Positions 26,321 through 35,745 are shown, numbered from the stretch's first letter. The stretch: DNA of 64,000 nt from Dinoroseobacter shibae DFL 12 = DSM 16493 (GCF_000018145.1 NC_009952.1:501501-565500), one strand, 5' to 3'. Notes: a model not told the origin generated them from the letters alone. Translations and numbers: made by a program.

Positions 26321-26740
26321 CGCGCGACGACCATGGCGAAGTCACGGTTCACGGCGACAAGACGCCACGGCAATTGTCGCGGGCGCTCAAAACCCGTGAC
26401 GTGAACGCCGACTGTATCGCTCTGCACTTGAACCGCCCAGTCTGGAGCGTTTGTGTCATGGGGGCTGGTGATGTCGAATTCGGGGAAAAACCTGGCGGCT
26501 AGGCTGTGTTAAGTGGTTCGGCAGACCGCCAATCTGATAAAGAAAGCGCGCCCGGAAATCAGACCGATCGACCGCGCCGCGCCGGTCGTTCCGGCCCCAA
26601 CGCCATGCTGCCCGCGTCTTGCGGAGCACTAACGAGGCGTCTTGCAACCACCACGCGCAAACTCTTCACGACGATTAACGTGCGGGCCGCAGCAGCGGCT
26701 GCCTTGTCCTGAGTCCGGCGCAACATGCGCATGAAGGCCA
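26321..26740. other. 420-bp intergenic region without a supported gene
   Basis: Lies between the convergent hemN and pit genes. I found no convincing RBS-start pair, RNA gene or strong terminator. A minus-strand reading of about 60 codons starting inside the pit stop codon (TTGA overlap, 26744) is Ala/Arg/Val-rich and lacks family features. Confidence 0.5.
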
Positions 26741-28369
26741 TCAAGGCAGCATCATGCCCCTGATCATGAAGAAGAACATCGCCGCAAGCAGCGCTGCGAT
26801 CGGGACCGTGATGATCCAGGCCGCCGCAATCCGCAGCAGCAGGGTGCGCTTGACCAGCTCGACCCGGTGCACATGCCCCAGTCCGCGCCGTTCACGTTTC
26901 TTCAGAAGGCGATCAGCAGAGGCCTGGGCCTTCATTTCCCTCAGCATCTCGCCTTTTCCGGCAACGTCGGCGGCCTCGAACTTCGCGAGGAAGGCCTCCA
27001 CCGCTTCCGGGTCGCTCTCGGCGTGGTGCTCCCTGATCTCGTCGAGCATCCGCGCGTAGCTCGACTTGATGTATTCACGCAGGAATCCCACCCCGAACAC
27101 CCCGCCCACGGCGATATGGGTGGAGCTGACCGGCAGCCCCAATTGCGAGGCGATGATCACTGTGATCGCGGCCGCCATCGCGATGCAGAAGGCCCGCATC
27201 TTGTCCAGTTCGGTGATCTCGCTGCCCACGGTACGGATCAGCTTCGGTCCATAAAGCGCGAGACCCAGGGCGATCCCGATTGCGCCCACCGCCATCACCC
27301 AGAGCGGGATGCCCGCACTTGTCGAGACACCGCCCTCGGCAATGGCTTCGGTGATCCCCGCCAGTGGGCCGACCGCGTTGGCCACGTCGTTCGCGCCATG
27401 GGCGAAACTCAGCAGCGCCGCCGCGAATATGAGCGGCACGGTGAAAAGCTCGTTGACGCTCGCCTTGCGGTTCTCCATGGCCGCCGTCCGCGCGACGATA
27501 TGGGGGCGCAGGATGACATAGACCGCCGCTGCCACCGCCAGCCCGATCAGGACCGCCAGCGGCAATGGCACCGCGATGAGTTTCTTGACGCCCTTCAGCA
27601 TGAGGTAGGTCGCGAAGGCCCACGCCATGCCGGCCACCAGGATTGGAACCATCCGGTTTGCGGCTGCCAGCACGTCGCGTTTGTAGGTAATCGTCCGCTT
27701 GATGACATAGAGAAAGCCGGCCGCGACCAGCCCGCCCATCACCGGAGAGATCACCCAACTCGCCGCGATCCGACCCACCACGGACCAGTCCGCGATACCC
27801 CAGCCCGAAGCGGCGATGCCCGCCCCGAGCACGCCGCCGACGATGGAATGGGTGGTAGAAACAGGGGCTCCGATGGCCGTTGCGCAGTTCAGCCAGACCG
27901 CCGCCGCCAGCAGGGCCGCCATCATCAGCCAGATGAACGTGTCCCGGTCGCCCACCAGGTCCGGGTCGATGATCCCGCTCTTTATCGTGCCTACGACGTC
28001 ACCACCGGCGATCAAGGCGCCCCCGGCCTCGAAAAAGGCGGCGATCACGATGGCACCGGTCAGAGTGATCGCGTGGGACCCGACCGCGGGTCCGACATTG
28101 TTGGCCACGTCATTCGCGCCGATATTCATGGCCATGTAGCCACCGATCATCGCGGCCGCGACCATCAAGATGCCATCGGTGCCGCCCTCGGTCCGGACGA
28201 TGGTAAACAACATGATGCCCACGATGAAGATCAGGGCCGTTCCGAAACGGAAAACTTCATCCCGGTTTCGCTGAACGGCTTTTTCGATATGGTCGGTTCG
28301 CAGCACGGCGCAGGCCCCCTCTGGCGCAAGATCGGCGGCGCCATATTCCTTGAGGGTGGGGCGGCGCAT
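26741..28369 (-). CDS. pit: Inorganic phosphate transporter, PiT family
   Basis: Inner-membrane phosphate permease of up to 542 aa with about ten to twelve membrane segments. Both PiT signature repeats are present: GANDVANNVGPAVGSHAI near residue 85 and GANDVANAVGPLAG near 320, separated by a large soluble loop, with a Lys/Glu-rich soluble stretch near residue 490. The first 30 or so residues are not hydrophobic and no good SD precedes ATG 28369; a GTG near 28308 is an alternative start. Divergent from another phosphate transporter, with 76 bp between them. Confidence 0.92.
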   Translation of the reverse strand: MRRPTLKEYGAADLAPEGACAVLRTDHIEKAVQRNRDEVFRFGTALIFIVGIMLFTIVRTEGGTDGILMVAAAMIGGYMAMNIGANDVANNVGPAVGSHAITLTGAIVIAAFFEAGGALIAGGDVVGTIKSGIIDPDLVGDRDTFIWLMMAALLAAAVWLNCATAIGAPVSTTHSIVGGVLGAGIAASGWGIADWSVVGRIAASWVISPVMGGLVAAGFLYVIKRTITYKRDVLAAANRMVPILVAGMAWAFATYLMLKGVKKLIAVPLPLAVLIGLAVAAAVYVILRPHIVARTAAMENRKASVNELFTVPLIFAAALLSFAHGANDVANAVGPLAGITEAIAEGGVSTSAGIPLWVMAVGAIGIALGLALYGPKLIRTVGSEITELDKMRAFCIAMAAAITVIIASQLGLPVSSTHIAVGGVFGVGFLREYIKSSYARMLDEIREHHAESDPEAVEAFLAKFEAADVAGKGEMLREMKAQASADRLLKKRERRGLGHVHRVELVKRTLLLRIAAAWIITVPIAALLAAMFFFMIRGMMLP

Positions 28370-28445
28370 ATGACCCAGGTCAACGCGAGTGCCTCGGGTT
28401 AGGATATGTTTCCAGGCTGCAACGCGATGAAGGGAGGCCGCCAGC

Positions 28446-30296
28446 GTGAAGCGCTTCTACCTGCCGCTCGTGATCGCGGCCCTCGTGGTGACCTTCTGGG
28501 TCAGCCCCGACGCCCAGGAAATCGCGGCCGGCGTCGCGATCTTCCTTTTCGGCATGCTGATGCTGGAGGATGGGTTCAAGTCTTTTGGCGGTGGTACGCT
28601 AGAACGACTGCTGGAGCGCACGACCGACTCGGTGCCCCGGGCGCTGTCGTTCGGGATCGTGGCCACCACGCTGCTGCAGTCGAGCTCGCTGGTGTCCATC
28701 GTCACCATTTCCTTCCTGAGCGCGGGCCTGATCACGCTCGTCGGCGGGGTGGGCATCATTTTCGGGGCCAATATCGGCACCACCACCGGCGCCTGGTTGG
28801 TCGCCGGGCTCGGGCTGAAGGTCGATATCGCGGCCTATGCCATGCCGATGATCGCCATAAGCATCGTGCTGGTGTTCCAGAAGTCCAAGGTGGCGCGGGG
28901 GATCGGCTACGCGCTTGGGGGGTTGGGGTTCCTTTTTCTTGGCATCCACTACATGAAAGAAGGGTTCGATGCATTCAAGGATGAGATCGACCTGACGCGT
29001 TTTGCGTTGTCCGGGCTGTTGGGGCTTGCGGTCTATTCCCTAATCGGTACCGCCGCCACCGTGGTCATGCAGTCGAGCCACGCAACGATGGTGCTGATCC
29101 TGACCGCTCTCGCCGCGGGACAGATCAGCTACGATAACGCGCTGGCCCTGGCAATCGGTGCGAACATCGGCACCACGATCACCGCGATGATCGGCGCGAT
29201 CGGTGCGAACTACCAAGGCAAGCGCCTTGCGCTGGCCCATCTGATCTTTAACCTGGTCACCGCTGGTGTGGCGCTCGTGCTCATCGACCCTCTGCGCCAG
29301 AGCGTTGACTGGATCAGTGACCTTGTGGGTATCGCCGCCACGGATTTCACCATGAAGCTGGCGGTGTTTCACACGATATTCAACGTGCTCGGCGTGGTGC
29401 TGATGCTGCCTTTCCTGTCGCGGCTCATCGCCTTTCTCGAACGCCGCATCGTCGAGCCGGTGCCCGATATCAGCCTCCCGCGCTACCTGAACGAGGCGGT
29501 GGATGAGTTTCCCCAAACGCTGGAGGTCGCCCTGCGCAAGGAGGTTTTGCACCTCTATGACAATGCCGCCGAGTTGATCCTGCATGGACTGAACCTGCAT
29601 CGCGACGAGGTATACGCCGCCGAGGATGTGGGCGCTTTGGTTCGCAAGTGCCGCAAACCTCTCGATCTCGATCTGACGGAGGGCTATGATCGCCGGGTGA
29701 AAACGCTCTATTCGGGGATTGTCGAGTACACCACCCGTGCCGGAGACAAGCGAACGCCCCCGGATATCGCCGAGCGCATCTATGCCCTGCGCGACGTGTC
29801 TGCCGAGATCGTGCGCGCGGTGAAAGCGGTCAAGCACCTGCGCAAGAACGTCCTGCGCTACACAGTCCGCCCCCAGGGGGCGACGACAGAACTCTATGAC
29901 GAGTTGCGCACGCAGATCGCCCGGATCGCGGTGGAAATCCGCAAACTCGACCGCGCCGCGCCGGAGGATCGCAGCACACTCTGGCTCGAACAGGAGCGCG
30001 CCCGGATCGAAGAGGATGCGCTGTCCACGTCGCGGCGCGTCGATGCGCTGATCCGAAAGGGCGTGCTCACGCCGGCGGCTGCCACCTCTTTCATGAACGA
30101 CTCCGGATATGCCTTCAGTGCGATGCGTGCGCTGATCGAAGCTGCGCGCAGCTATTACGTGGAACGCGATCGTGCTGTCGCCGAAGTCGAAAGTTTGCTG
30201 TCGCTCGACGAAGATGAGTTGGCTGAGGCGATGACCACGCCCCGCGAGGTCCCAATCGCGTCACGCGCAGACGACCGTGTCACGGAGCAGTCATGA
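28446..30296 (+). CDS. Na/Pi cotransporter family protein with C-terminal PhoU-like domain
   Basis: 616-aa protein. The N-terminal half has two Na_Pi_cotrans repeats, each with the QSS motif (LLQSSSLVSIVTIS and VVMQSSHATMVLIL) followed by GANIGTT. The C-terminal half, from about residue 340, is soluble, helical and charged, like PhoU. GTG 28446 has GGGAGG upstream. Family members (NptA, YjbB) move phosphate with sodium or export it. Divergence from pit suggests a shared phosphate-handling role. No convincing Pho box was seen in the intergenic region. Confidence 0.9.
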   Translation: MKRFYLPLVIAALVVTFWVSPDAQEIAAGVAIFLFGMLMLEDGFKSFGGGTLERLLERTTDSVPRALSFGIVATTLLQSSSLVSIVTISFLSAGLITLVGGVGIIFGANIGTTTGAWLVAGLGLKVDIAAYAMPMIAISIVLVFQKSKVARGIGYALGGLGFLFLGIHYMKEGFDAFKDEIDLTRFALSGLLGLAVYSLIGTAATVVMQSSHATMVLILTALAAGQISYDNALALAIGANIGTTITAMIGAIGANYQGKRLALAHLIFNLVTAGVALVLIDPLRQSVDWISDLVGIAATDFTMKLAVFHTIFNVLGVVLMLPFLSRLIAFLERRIVEPVPDISLPRYLNEAVDEFPQTLEVALRKEVLHLYDNAAELILHGLNLHRDEVYAAEDVGALVRKCRKPLDLDLTEGYDRRVKTLYSGIVEYTTRAGDKRTPPDIAERIYALRDVSAEIVRAVKAVKHLRKNVLRYTVRPQGATTELYDELRTQIARIAVEIRKLDRAAPEDRSTLWLEQERARIEEDALSTSRRVDALIRKGVLTPAAATSFMNDSGYAFSAMRALIEAARSYYVERDRAVAEVESLLSLDEDELAEAMTTPREVPIASRADDRVTEQS

Positions 30297-30342
30297 ACTT
30301 CGTGCAGGATAAGACCGAGTGGCGAAGAGAGGGGCAAACAGG

Positions 30343-30591
30343 ATGGGGCTGAAAAAACTCGCCGACAAGGTAACCGACTATAACGCCCGCCTCGACAGTG
30401 GAAAGGCCAGCAGGATCACGCCCAGCCATGTGGAAAAGGTCCTGCGAAAGCTCCGCGTGAAATCCACCGAGCTGGAAGCCGAGATCGCGGCCGCCAGCTC
30501 GGCCAAGAAAAAGGCCCGGCTGGAAAGCAAGCTCGGGATCGCGCGGACCCATATCGCACGCGCTGAATGGTTGCTGAAGGAACTGGGCTAG
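30343..30591 (+). CDS. Small charged helical protein, unknown function
   Basis: 82-aa protein rich in Lys, Glu and Ala, predicted mostly helical, with coiled-coil-like segments (VEKVLRKLRVKSTELEAEIAA). ATG 30343 has GAGAGGGGC upstream; a GTG at 30319 would add eight residues. It follows the Na/Pi transporter by 46 bp and may be co-transcribed with it. No recognised domain. Confidence 0.65.
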   Translation: MGLKKLADKVTDYNARLDSGKASRITPSHVEKVLRKLRVKSTELEAEIAAASSAKKKARLESKLGIARTHIARAEWLLKELG

Positions 30592-30643
30592 GCGTTTTTG
30601 GCTGTTGTGCTGCGGTAAGCAGCTTTGCCTGATCGCCTGGTAG

Positions 30644-31384
30644 TCAGTTCTGCTGCGTGCGCTTGGGTGCCAGGCGCGCCGCGATGTCTTGATGGGAGGC
30701 GAGGATCATATCCGCGCCGTTCTCCAGTAACGTTTTCCCGTGTTGCTCGACGATGCCTTGCAGGTGTGCGCCACCGAGAAAGCCGACCCCGCGCATGCCA
30801 GCGGCCTTGGCTGCGCGAATCCCGTAGAGAGAGTCTTCGATGACCAGGCACCTGGACGGACTTACGTCCAGCGCTTCGGCCGCCATGAGGAACAGGTCCG
30901 GCGCCGGTTTGCCGCGCGAGACTTGTTCTGAACTGAAGACGTGATCGAAGCAATCCGACATGCTCATGGCAGACAGGGCGACATTGATCCTTTCGAACGT
31001 GCCGCTGGACGCGATGCAGAACCGCGTGGCGGTCTCGGCGAGTTCGAACAGTAGCTTCTCAAGATGCGGCAGCGGCTTCAGTTCTGCGCGGAACCTGCTG
31101 TAAAGCTCTGCCTGCCAGGCATTACCAAAGTCCGCTGCGGCCTGCGATGAGCTGTGTTGATCCACATAGGTCGAAATCGTCTTGAGTGATTTTCCCAGGA
31201 ACTTCTGGCGGATCTCTTCAATCGTGAGGTCCATCCCGAAGGCCTTTAGAGACGCTTGTAGAGTGGCAAGGGAGATAACCTCGCTGTCAGCGATCACTCC
31301 GTCGAAGTCGAAGATGACCAGATCCACATCGCCAAACAGGTCCGTGCAGGTCTGCGGTAGGCGGAGCTTTCGCGGGGTATTCAT
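30644..31384 (-). CDS. HAD-superfamily hydrolase (beta-phosphoglucomutase/phosphatase-like)
   Basis: 246-aa HAD enzyme, subfamily IA. Motif I is IFDFDGVIADSE (nucleophile Asp near residue 27), motif II IASSGTF, motif III Lys in SRGKPAPDLF and motif IV VIEDSLYG. It starts nine bases after the MalK-type ATPase gene, so it belongs to the polyol cluster. A sugar- or polyol-phosphate phosphatase is the likely activity, possibly removing dead-end phosphates. The Asp after the DxD that distinguishes mutases cannot settle the reaction. Confidence 0.85.
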   Translation of the reverse strand: MNTPRKLRLPQTCTDLFGDVDLVIFDFDGVIADSEVISLATLQASLKAFGMDLTIEEIRQKFLGKSLKTISTYVDQHSSSQAAADFGNAWQAELYSRFRAELKPLPHLEKLLFELAETATRFCIASSGTFERINVALSAMSMSDCFDHVFSSEQVSRGKPAPDLFLMAAEALDVSPSRCLVIEDSLYGIRAAKAAGMRGVGFLGGAHLQGIVEQHGKTLLENGADMILASHQDIAARLAPKRTQQN

Positions 31385-31393
31385 GGCGCGCTG

Positions 31394-32410
31394 TTAAATG
31401 GCTCTGCCCGCCTCGTCAAACTGGTGCAACCTGTGTCGCGAGAAGCGCAAACTGACAGCTGCACCAACCTTTGTTTCATCGTCGCCACCAACGCGGGCGA
31501 CAATCTGGCCGCCACCTTTCAAACCGAGGTAGAGCAGACTCTCGCCCCCGAGGCGCTCCTTGACATGCACCGTGGCGGCGATGTGACCATCGCCGTCAGG
31601 AACGATCTCGATATGTTCGGGGCGGCAGCCCACAAAGGCCGCCGATGCATCGAGAGAAATGTCCTGTAATCCCACATCGGAAGAGAAGACATTCATCGCT
31701 GGCGAGCCGATAAACTCCGCGACGAATCGAGAATTTGGCTTGTGGTAGAGGTCCATGGGGGAACCGACCTGTTCAATGCGGCCGCGGTTTAAGACCACGA
31801 TCTTGTCGGCCATGGTCATGGCTTCGACCTGGTCGTGTGTGACGTAGATCATGGTCGCGCCCAACTGCTTGTGGAGTCCTTCAAGCTCCACCCGCATCTG
31901 CACCCTCAGCTTAGCATCTAGGTTCGAAAGAGGCTCATCGAACAAGAAAACGCTGGGGTTCTTCACGATCGCGCGCCCGATCGCAACCCGCTGGCGCTGC
32001 CCCCCGGACAACTGACCGGGCTTGCGGTCGAGATAATCTTCCAGTTGCAACACGCGCGCGGCTTCCGCGATGCGTTCCTTGCGCAGGTCCGGTTCGAACC
32101 CGTTGACCTTCATCCCGAATTCCATGTTCTCTCGCACGGTCATGTGCGGATAGAGCGCGTAGGACTGGAATACCATCGCAAGGTCGCGATCGGCAGGCTC
32201 GACCGTCGTGACATCGCGCCCACCAATCTCTATACGGCCGGAGCTGACGCCTTCCAGTCCCGCCAGCGTGCGCAGCAACGTGGACTTGCCGCAGCCAGAC
32301 GGGCCGACAAAGACGACGAACTCACCGTCCTCTATGTCGAGGTTGATGTCGAAAAGCGCCTGGGTCGTCCCGTAGAACTTATTGATTTTGTCGATCTTGA
32401 TGCCTGCCAC
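31394..32410 (-). CDS. Polyol/sugar ABC transporter ATP-binding protein (MalK/UgpC/SmoK type)
   Basis: 338-aa ATPase of the CUT1 class: Walker A GPSGCGKST at about 38-46, signature LSGGQRQRVAIGRAIV, Walker B VFLFDEPLSNLDAKLR, switch His in VTHDQVEAM, and a C-terminal TOBE/OB regulatory domain from about 240 (VGCRPEHIEIV). I chose GTG 32410 because AGGAGG is upstream and the protein then starts MAGIKIDKINKFYG, typical of the family. It is divergent from its binding-protein and permease genes, with the shared control region between. Confidence 0.93.
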   Translation of the reverse strand: MAGIKIDKINKFYGTTQALFDINLDIEDGEFVVFVGPSGCGKSTLLRTLAGLEGVSSGRIEIGGRDVTTVEPADRDLAMVFQSYALYPHMTVRENMEFGMKVNGFEPDLRKERIAEAARVLQLEDYLDRKPGQLSGGQRQRVAIGRAIVKNPSVFLFDEPLSNLDAKLRVQMRVELEGLHKQLGATMIYVTHDQVEAMTMADKIVVLNRGRIEQVGSPMDLYHKPNSRFVAEFIGSPAMNVFSSDVGLQDISLDASAAFVGCRPEHIEIVPDGDGHIAATVHVKERLGGESLLYLGLKGGGQIVARVGGDDETKVGAAVSLRFSRHRLHQFDEAGRAI

Positions 32411-32471
32411 GGCGCGAACCTCCTGCTCCCCGGGCCATGAGAAGCCCGCCATCATATGTATCAGGCTAGAA

Positions 32472-32510
32472 ACTTTTGTATTGACAGGCAACTGCAATGT
32501 TACTTTTGTA
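32472..32510 (+). promoter_or_regulatory. Direct repeats and -35 element in the divergent polyol promoter
   Basis: ACTTTTGTA occurs twice, at 32472-32480 and 32502-32510, 30 bp apart (three helical turns), on the same face of DNA. A perfect -35 hexamer TTGACA (32481-32486) lies between them, and the second copy covers the expected -10 position. This arrangement suits a dimeric or tetrameric repressor; the SorC-type protein at 35746 is the nearest candidate. Confidence 0.5.
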
Positions 32511-32570
32511 AGCACGTAAATCCATTTGGAAGGCAATCCAAATGTTCCGCCAAGGGAGGAATCCATACTC

Positions 32571-33914
32571 ATGAAAACTCTGAGAAATCTGTTGTGCTCT
32601 GCCGCCGTCGCGAGCGTGATGGCATCCGGCGCCATGGCCGATGGCCACGGTTGGAGCTTGAAGGACGCAGCCGCGCCTTACGCGGGCACGACCGTCGATG
32701 TCGTGTTCCTGTTGCGCCCCGGCTACGAGGCGATCGAGGCGATGTTGCCTGCCTTCGAAGAGGAGACCGGCATCAAGGTCAACGTGATCAAGCACCCCTA
32801 TGAGAACGCGCTTGGCGAACAAGTCCGCGATTTTGTGGCGGGTGGCGACCTTGATGTCGCGCTGATCGATCTTGTCTGGATCGGGAGCTTTGCTGAGAAC
32901 GAATGGATCCTGCCTCTGGCCGATGTCCAGGCCAAGTTCCCTGATGCGGTTGACCCGGACCTGGATATCGACGACTTCTTTCCTCTTGTGCTCAACGCCT
33001 TTGGCGGCTGGAACGACACCATCTATGGCCTGCCGTTCGACAACTATTCGGGCTTGATGTTCTACAACCGCTGCATGCTCGAAGAGGCAGGTTTCGACGG
33101 GCCGCCGTCGACATGGGAAGAACTGAAGGACGTTTATGGCCCGGCGCTGACCAAGGATGGAAAGTACGCTTTTGCCTTGCAGTCCAAGCGGAATGAAACC
33201 CAGTCCGCAGACAGCTTCGCACGGATGTTGTGGCCCTTTGGCGGCTCCTTCCTGAACGAGGAATTCCGGTCCAACCTTATGAGCGAAGGAAGCCAGGCGG
33301 GCCTGAAGTTCCGCCAGGAGCTCATGGAGTACATGCCCGATGGCATCGTCGCTTATGATCATGCGGAAACGGTGAACGCGTTCTCGCAGGGCGATGTGGC
33401 GATGATCACCGAATGGTCTGCATTCTACTCTTCGGTCGTTTCTCCCGAGACATCGCGGGTCGCGGATTGCGTCGAGATCGCGCCCGAGCCGATGGGGCCT
33501 GCCGGTCGCAAACCGGCTCTGGGCGGCTTCTCTCTCGCGGTGGCCTCGCAGGCGGACGAGGCTGAGCAGGCTGCTGCATATCTGTTCATTCAGTGGGCAA
33601 CATCCAAGGCAAACGCGCGCGAATACCTTGAGCGTGGTGGCGTTCCGGCCCGCCAGTCCGTTTATCAGCAAGACGGTCTGGAAGAGTTCAAGTTCGTCCC
33701 GGCGCTGGTGGAAAGCTGGCAGGACGGTGTGCCTGAGTTCCGCCCGCGCTTTGCGGAATGGCCTGAGATCACCGAGATCGTGCAGGAGTGGGGCACCAAG
33801 ATGATGCTCGGCGAAGTCACCACCGAAGAGGGTGCGCAGGAAATCGGCACCCGCATGGAAGAGGTGCTTGACGCCGCCGGCTACTACTCGGGCGAAAAGC
33901 CGCTCGCCCAGTAA
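32571..33914 (+). CDS. Polyol/sugar ABC transporter substrate-binding protein (CUT1)
   Basis: 447-aa extracellular solute-binding protein, family 1, with signal peptide MKTLRNLLCSAAVASVMASG (cleavage near MA-DG). Mature features include FLLRPGYEAIEAMLPAFEEETG, GLPFDNYSGLMFYN and GGFSLAVAS. GGGAGG precedes ATG 32571; an in-frame start 15 codons upstream is not needed. It resembles the sorbitol/mannitol protein SmoE. First gene of the plus-strand operon leading to ribitol dehydrogenase and ribulokinase. Confidence 0.92.
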   Translation: MKTLRNLLCSAAVASVMASGAMADGHGWSLKDAAAPYAGTTVDVVFLLRPGYEAIEAMLPAFEEETGIKVNVIKHPYENALGEQVRDFVAGGDLDVALIDLVWIGSFAENEWILPLADVQAKFPDAVDPDLDIDDFFPLVLNAFGGWNDTIYGLPFDNYSGLMFYNRCMLEEAGFDGPPSTWEELKDVYGPALTKDGKYAFALQSKRNETQSADSFARMLWPFGGSFLNEEFRSNLMSEGSQAGLKFRQELMEYMPDGIVAYDHAETVNAFSQGDVAMITEWSAFYSSVVSPETSRVADCVEIAPEPMGPAGRKPALGGFSLAVASQADEAEQAAAYLFIQWATSKANAREYLERGGVPARQSVYQQDGLEEFKFVPALVESWQDGVPEFRPRFAEWPEITEIVQEWGTKMMLGEVTTEEGAQEIGTRMEEVLDAAGYYSGEKPLAQ

Positions 33915-33927
33915 CCACGACACCGCG

Positions 33928-33957
33928 TTTCGGGGCATCCTGAGGGATGCCCCGAAA
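33928..33957 (+). terminator. Perfect 13-bp hairpin after the binding-protein gene
   Basis: TTTCGGGGCATCC and GGATGCCCCGAAA pair perfectly around the loop TGAG. It lies 13 bp after the binding-protein stop and 31 bp before the first permease. No T-run follows, so full termination is unlikely. mRNA protection and lower downstream expression is the usual reason for such a hairpin in binding-protein operons. Confidence 0.65.
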
Positions 33958-33988
33958 TCCCATAGGCCCACCAACCCTGGAGAAGAGC

Positions 33989-34855
33989 ATGAGCGGCCAA
34001 GTCCCCCGCAAAACTGTTTTTGCATTTATCGGACCCGCTGTGATCGGCTTGGCCTTGGTGGGGATTGCCCCGCTGCTCTACGCCCTCTGGACATCGCTAC
34101 ACTTCTACAACCTGACCAAGCTGCGGCGGGTCGAGTTCATCGGTCTGGAGAACTATTGGACGGTCCTGACGGATGAGGTGTTCTGGCAGGCGATGGGGCG
34201 CACGTTCTTTTTGCTCGGGACGGCCCTTCCGTTGCAGATCGCACTCGGGCTTGGCATCGCGCTGGTTCTCCATCAACCCGGTCTGACCCTGGTCAAAACG
34301 CTGGCGCGGCTCAGCCTGGTTCTGCCGATGGCGACGACCTATGCAGTGGTCGGGCTTTTGGGGCAAGTGATGTTCAACCAGAAATTCGGAGTCGTCAACC
34401 AACTTCTGGGCGGCGCCGACATCAACTGGATTGGCGATCCGGAAAACGCCTTTGCAATGATCATCTTCTGGGATGTCTGGCAGTGGACCCCCTTTGTGGC
34501 GCTCGTTCTGCTCGCAGGTCTGACCATGGTCCCGGGCGAGGTCGAAGAGGCTGCGCGCCTAGAGACAAAATCCAAATGGACGGTGTTGCGCTACGTGCAG
34601 CTGCCCTTCTTGCTGCCAGGACTTGTTGCTGTGCTGATCCTGCGCACCGCGGATACCTTGAAACTGTTCGACATGGTTTTCACGCTCACGCGCGGAGGGC
34701 CCGGGTCCTCAACCGAGTTCATATCGCTGATGATCCAGCGTGTCGGCTTTCGCGGTTTTGATCAGGGCCTCGCTTCGGCACAGGCGATCATCCTGCTGAT
34801 CATCACTATCGTGCTGGCGCAAATCTACATCCGCGTCTTCTACAAGGAGGTTTGA
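33989..34855 (+). CDS. Polyol/sugar ABC transporter permease 1 (MalF-like, CUT1)
   Basis: 288-aa inner-membrane permease with six membrane segments (MalF/SmoF type). The EAA coupling motif is EVEEAARLETKSKWTVLRYVQLPFLLPG at about residues 185-212. ATG 33989 follows GGAGAAG; an in-frame upstream start at 33947 lies inside the hairpin and is rejected. It pairs with the next permease to form the channel. Confidence 0.92.
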   Translation: MSGQVPRKTVFAFIGPAVIGLALVGIAPLLYALWTSLHFYNLTKLRRVEFIGLENYWTVLTDEVFWQAMGRTFFLLGTALPLQIALGLGIALVLHQPGLTLVKTLARLSLVLPMATTYAVVGLLGQVMFNQKFGVVNQLLGGADINWIGDPENAFAMIIFWDVWQWTPFVALVLLAGLTMVPGEVEEAARLETKSKWTVLRYVQLPFLLPGLVAVLILRTADTLKLFDMVFTLTRGGPGSSTEFISLMIQRVGFRGFDQGLASAQAIILLIITIVLAQIYIRVFYKEV

Positions 34856-34858
34856 GCC

Positions 34859-35677
34859 ATGACATCGACCCGCTCCCTCTTTTCGCAGATCGCGCTACTG
34901 GTGTTGATCATCACCGTATGCGTGTTTCCGTTCTACTGGATGGTCACGACCTCCCTGAAAACCCAGATTGTCGCCCTGGAAGCCCCGCCCGTCTGGATCT
35001 TCGAGCCGACGCTGAGCAACTACCGCGAAGCGCTGTTCGAAGACGGCGTTCTGCGCACGTTGATCAACTCGTTGATCATCGCAATCAGCACGACGTTTCT
35101 TGCGCTCGTCCTTGGCGTGCCCGCGGCCTTTGCTCTGGCGCGGTTCGAGTTTCGCGGCAAGAAGGACTTGTGGTTCTGGTTCATCACCAACCGGATGATT
35201 TCGCCCATCGTTCTTGCGCTGCCATTCTTCCTGATCGCGCGGAACCTCGGGCTTCTGGACAAGCATATCACGCTGATCCTGATCTACCTCACCTTCAACC
35301 TGCCAATCGTGATTTGGATCGTCACGGACCAGTTTCGCGGGATACCCTATGATCTGGACGAAGCCGCCCGACTGGAAGGGGCGAGCCAGTTCACAATCAT
35401 GCGGAAGATTTGCCTGCCTTTGGCCATGCCGGGTGTGGCGGTATCCGCGATTTTTTCGTTCATCTTCTCGTGGAACGAGTTGATGTTCGGGCTGATCCTG
35501 ACCCGCTCGGAGGCAAAGACAGCCCCGGCCATGGCTGTGTCGTTCATGGAGGGCTATAATCTGCCCTATGGAAAGATCATGGCGACTTCCACCTTGATCG
35601 TCATCCCGGTGCTGATCTTCGCGCTGATCGCATCCAAGCAACTTGTCCGCGGATTGACGATGGGAGCGGTCAAATGA
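34859..35677 (+). CDS. Polyol/sugar ABC transporter permease 2 (MalG-like, CUT1)
   Basis: 272-aa permease with six membrane segments. EAA motif DLDEAARLEGASQFTIMRKI near residue 165. AAGGAGG lies at the end of the preceding gene, three bases separate the genes, and translation is likely coupled. The start of the next regulator lies 68 bp downstream. A 17-codon open frame begins in the stop codon of this gene (ATGA at 35674) but has no recognisable product. Confidence 0.92.
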   Translation: MTSTRSLFSQIALLVLIITVCVFPFYWMVTTSLKTQIVALEAPPVWIFEPTLSNYREALFEDGVLRTLINSLIIAISTTFLALVLGVPAAFALARFEFRGKKDLWFWFITNRMISPIVLALPFFLIARNLGLLDKHITLILIYLTFNLPIVIWIVTDQFRGIPYDLDEAARLEGASQFTIMRKICLPLAMPGVAVSAIFSFIFSWNELMFGLILTRSEAKTAPAMAVSFMEGYNLPYGKIMATSTLIVIPVLIFALIASKQLVRGLTMGAVK

Positions 35678-35745
35678 TCTTCACATCGGTTTTCCCTGTT
35701 CTGGCTGCGCGCCTGGGCGACGAGTAGCCAAGAGAAGCGAAGCGC

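Noticed and set aside
26559-26744. Small minus-strand frame coupled to the pit stop codon
   Set aside because: Ala/Arg/Val-rich, TTG start, no RBS and no family; kept only as a remark on the intergenic region.
26867-28402. 511-codon plus-strand frame opposite pit
   Set aside because: Arg/His/Asp/Gln-rich antisense shadow of a gene with both PiT signatures.
32466-34025. 519-codon minus-strand frame opposite the polyol binding protein
   Set aside because: Antisense shadow; the plus-strand product has a signal peptide and CUT1 family motifs.
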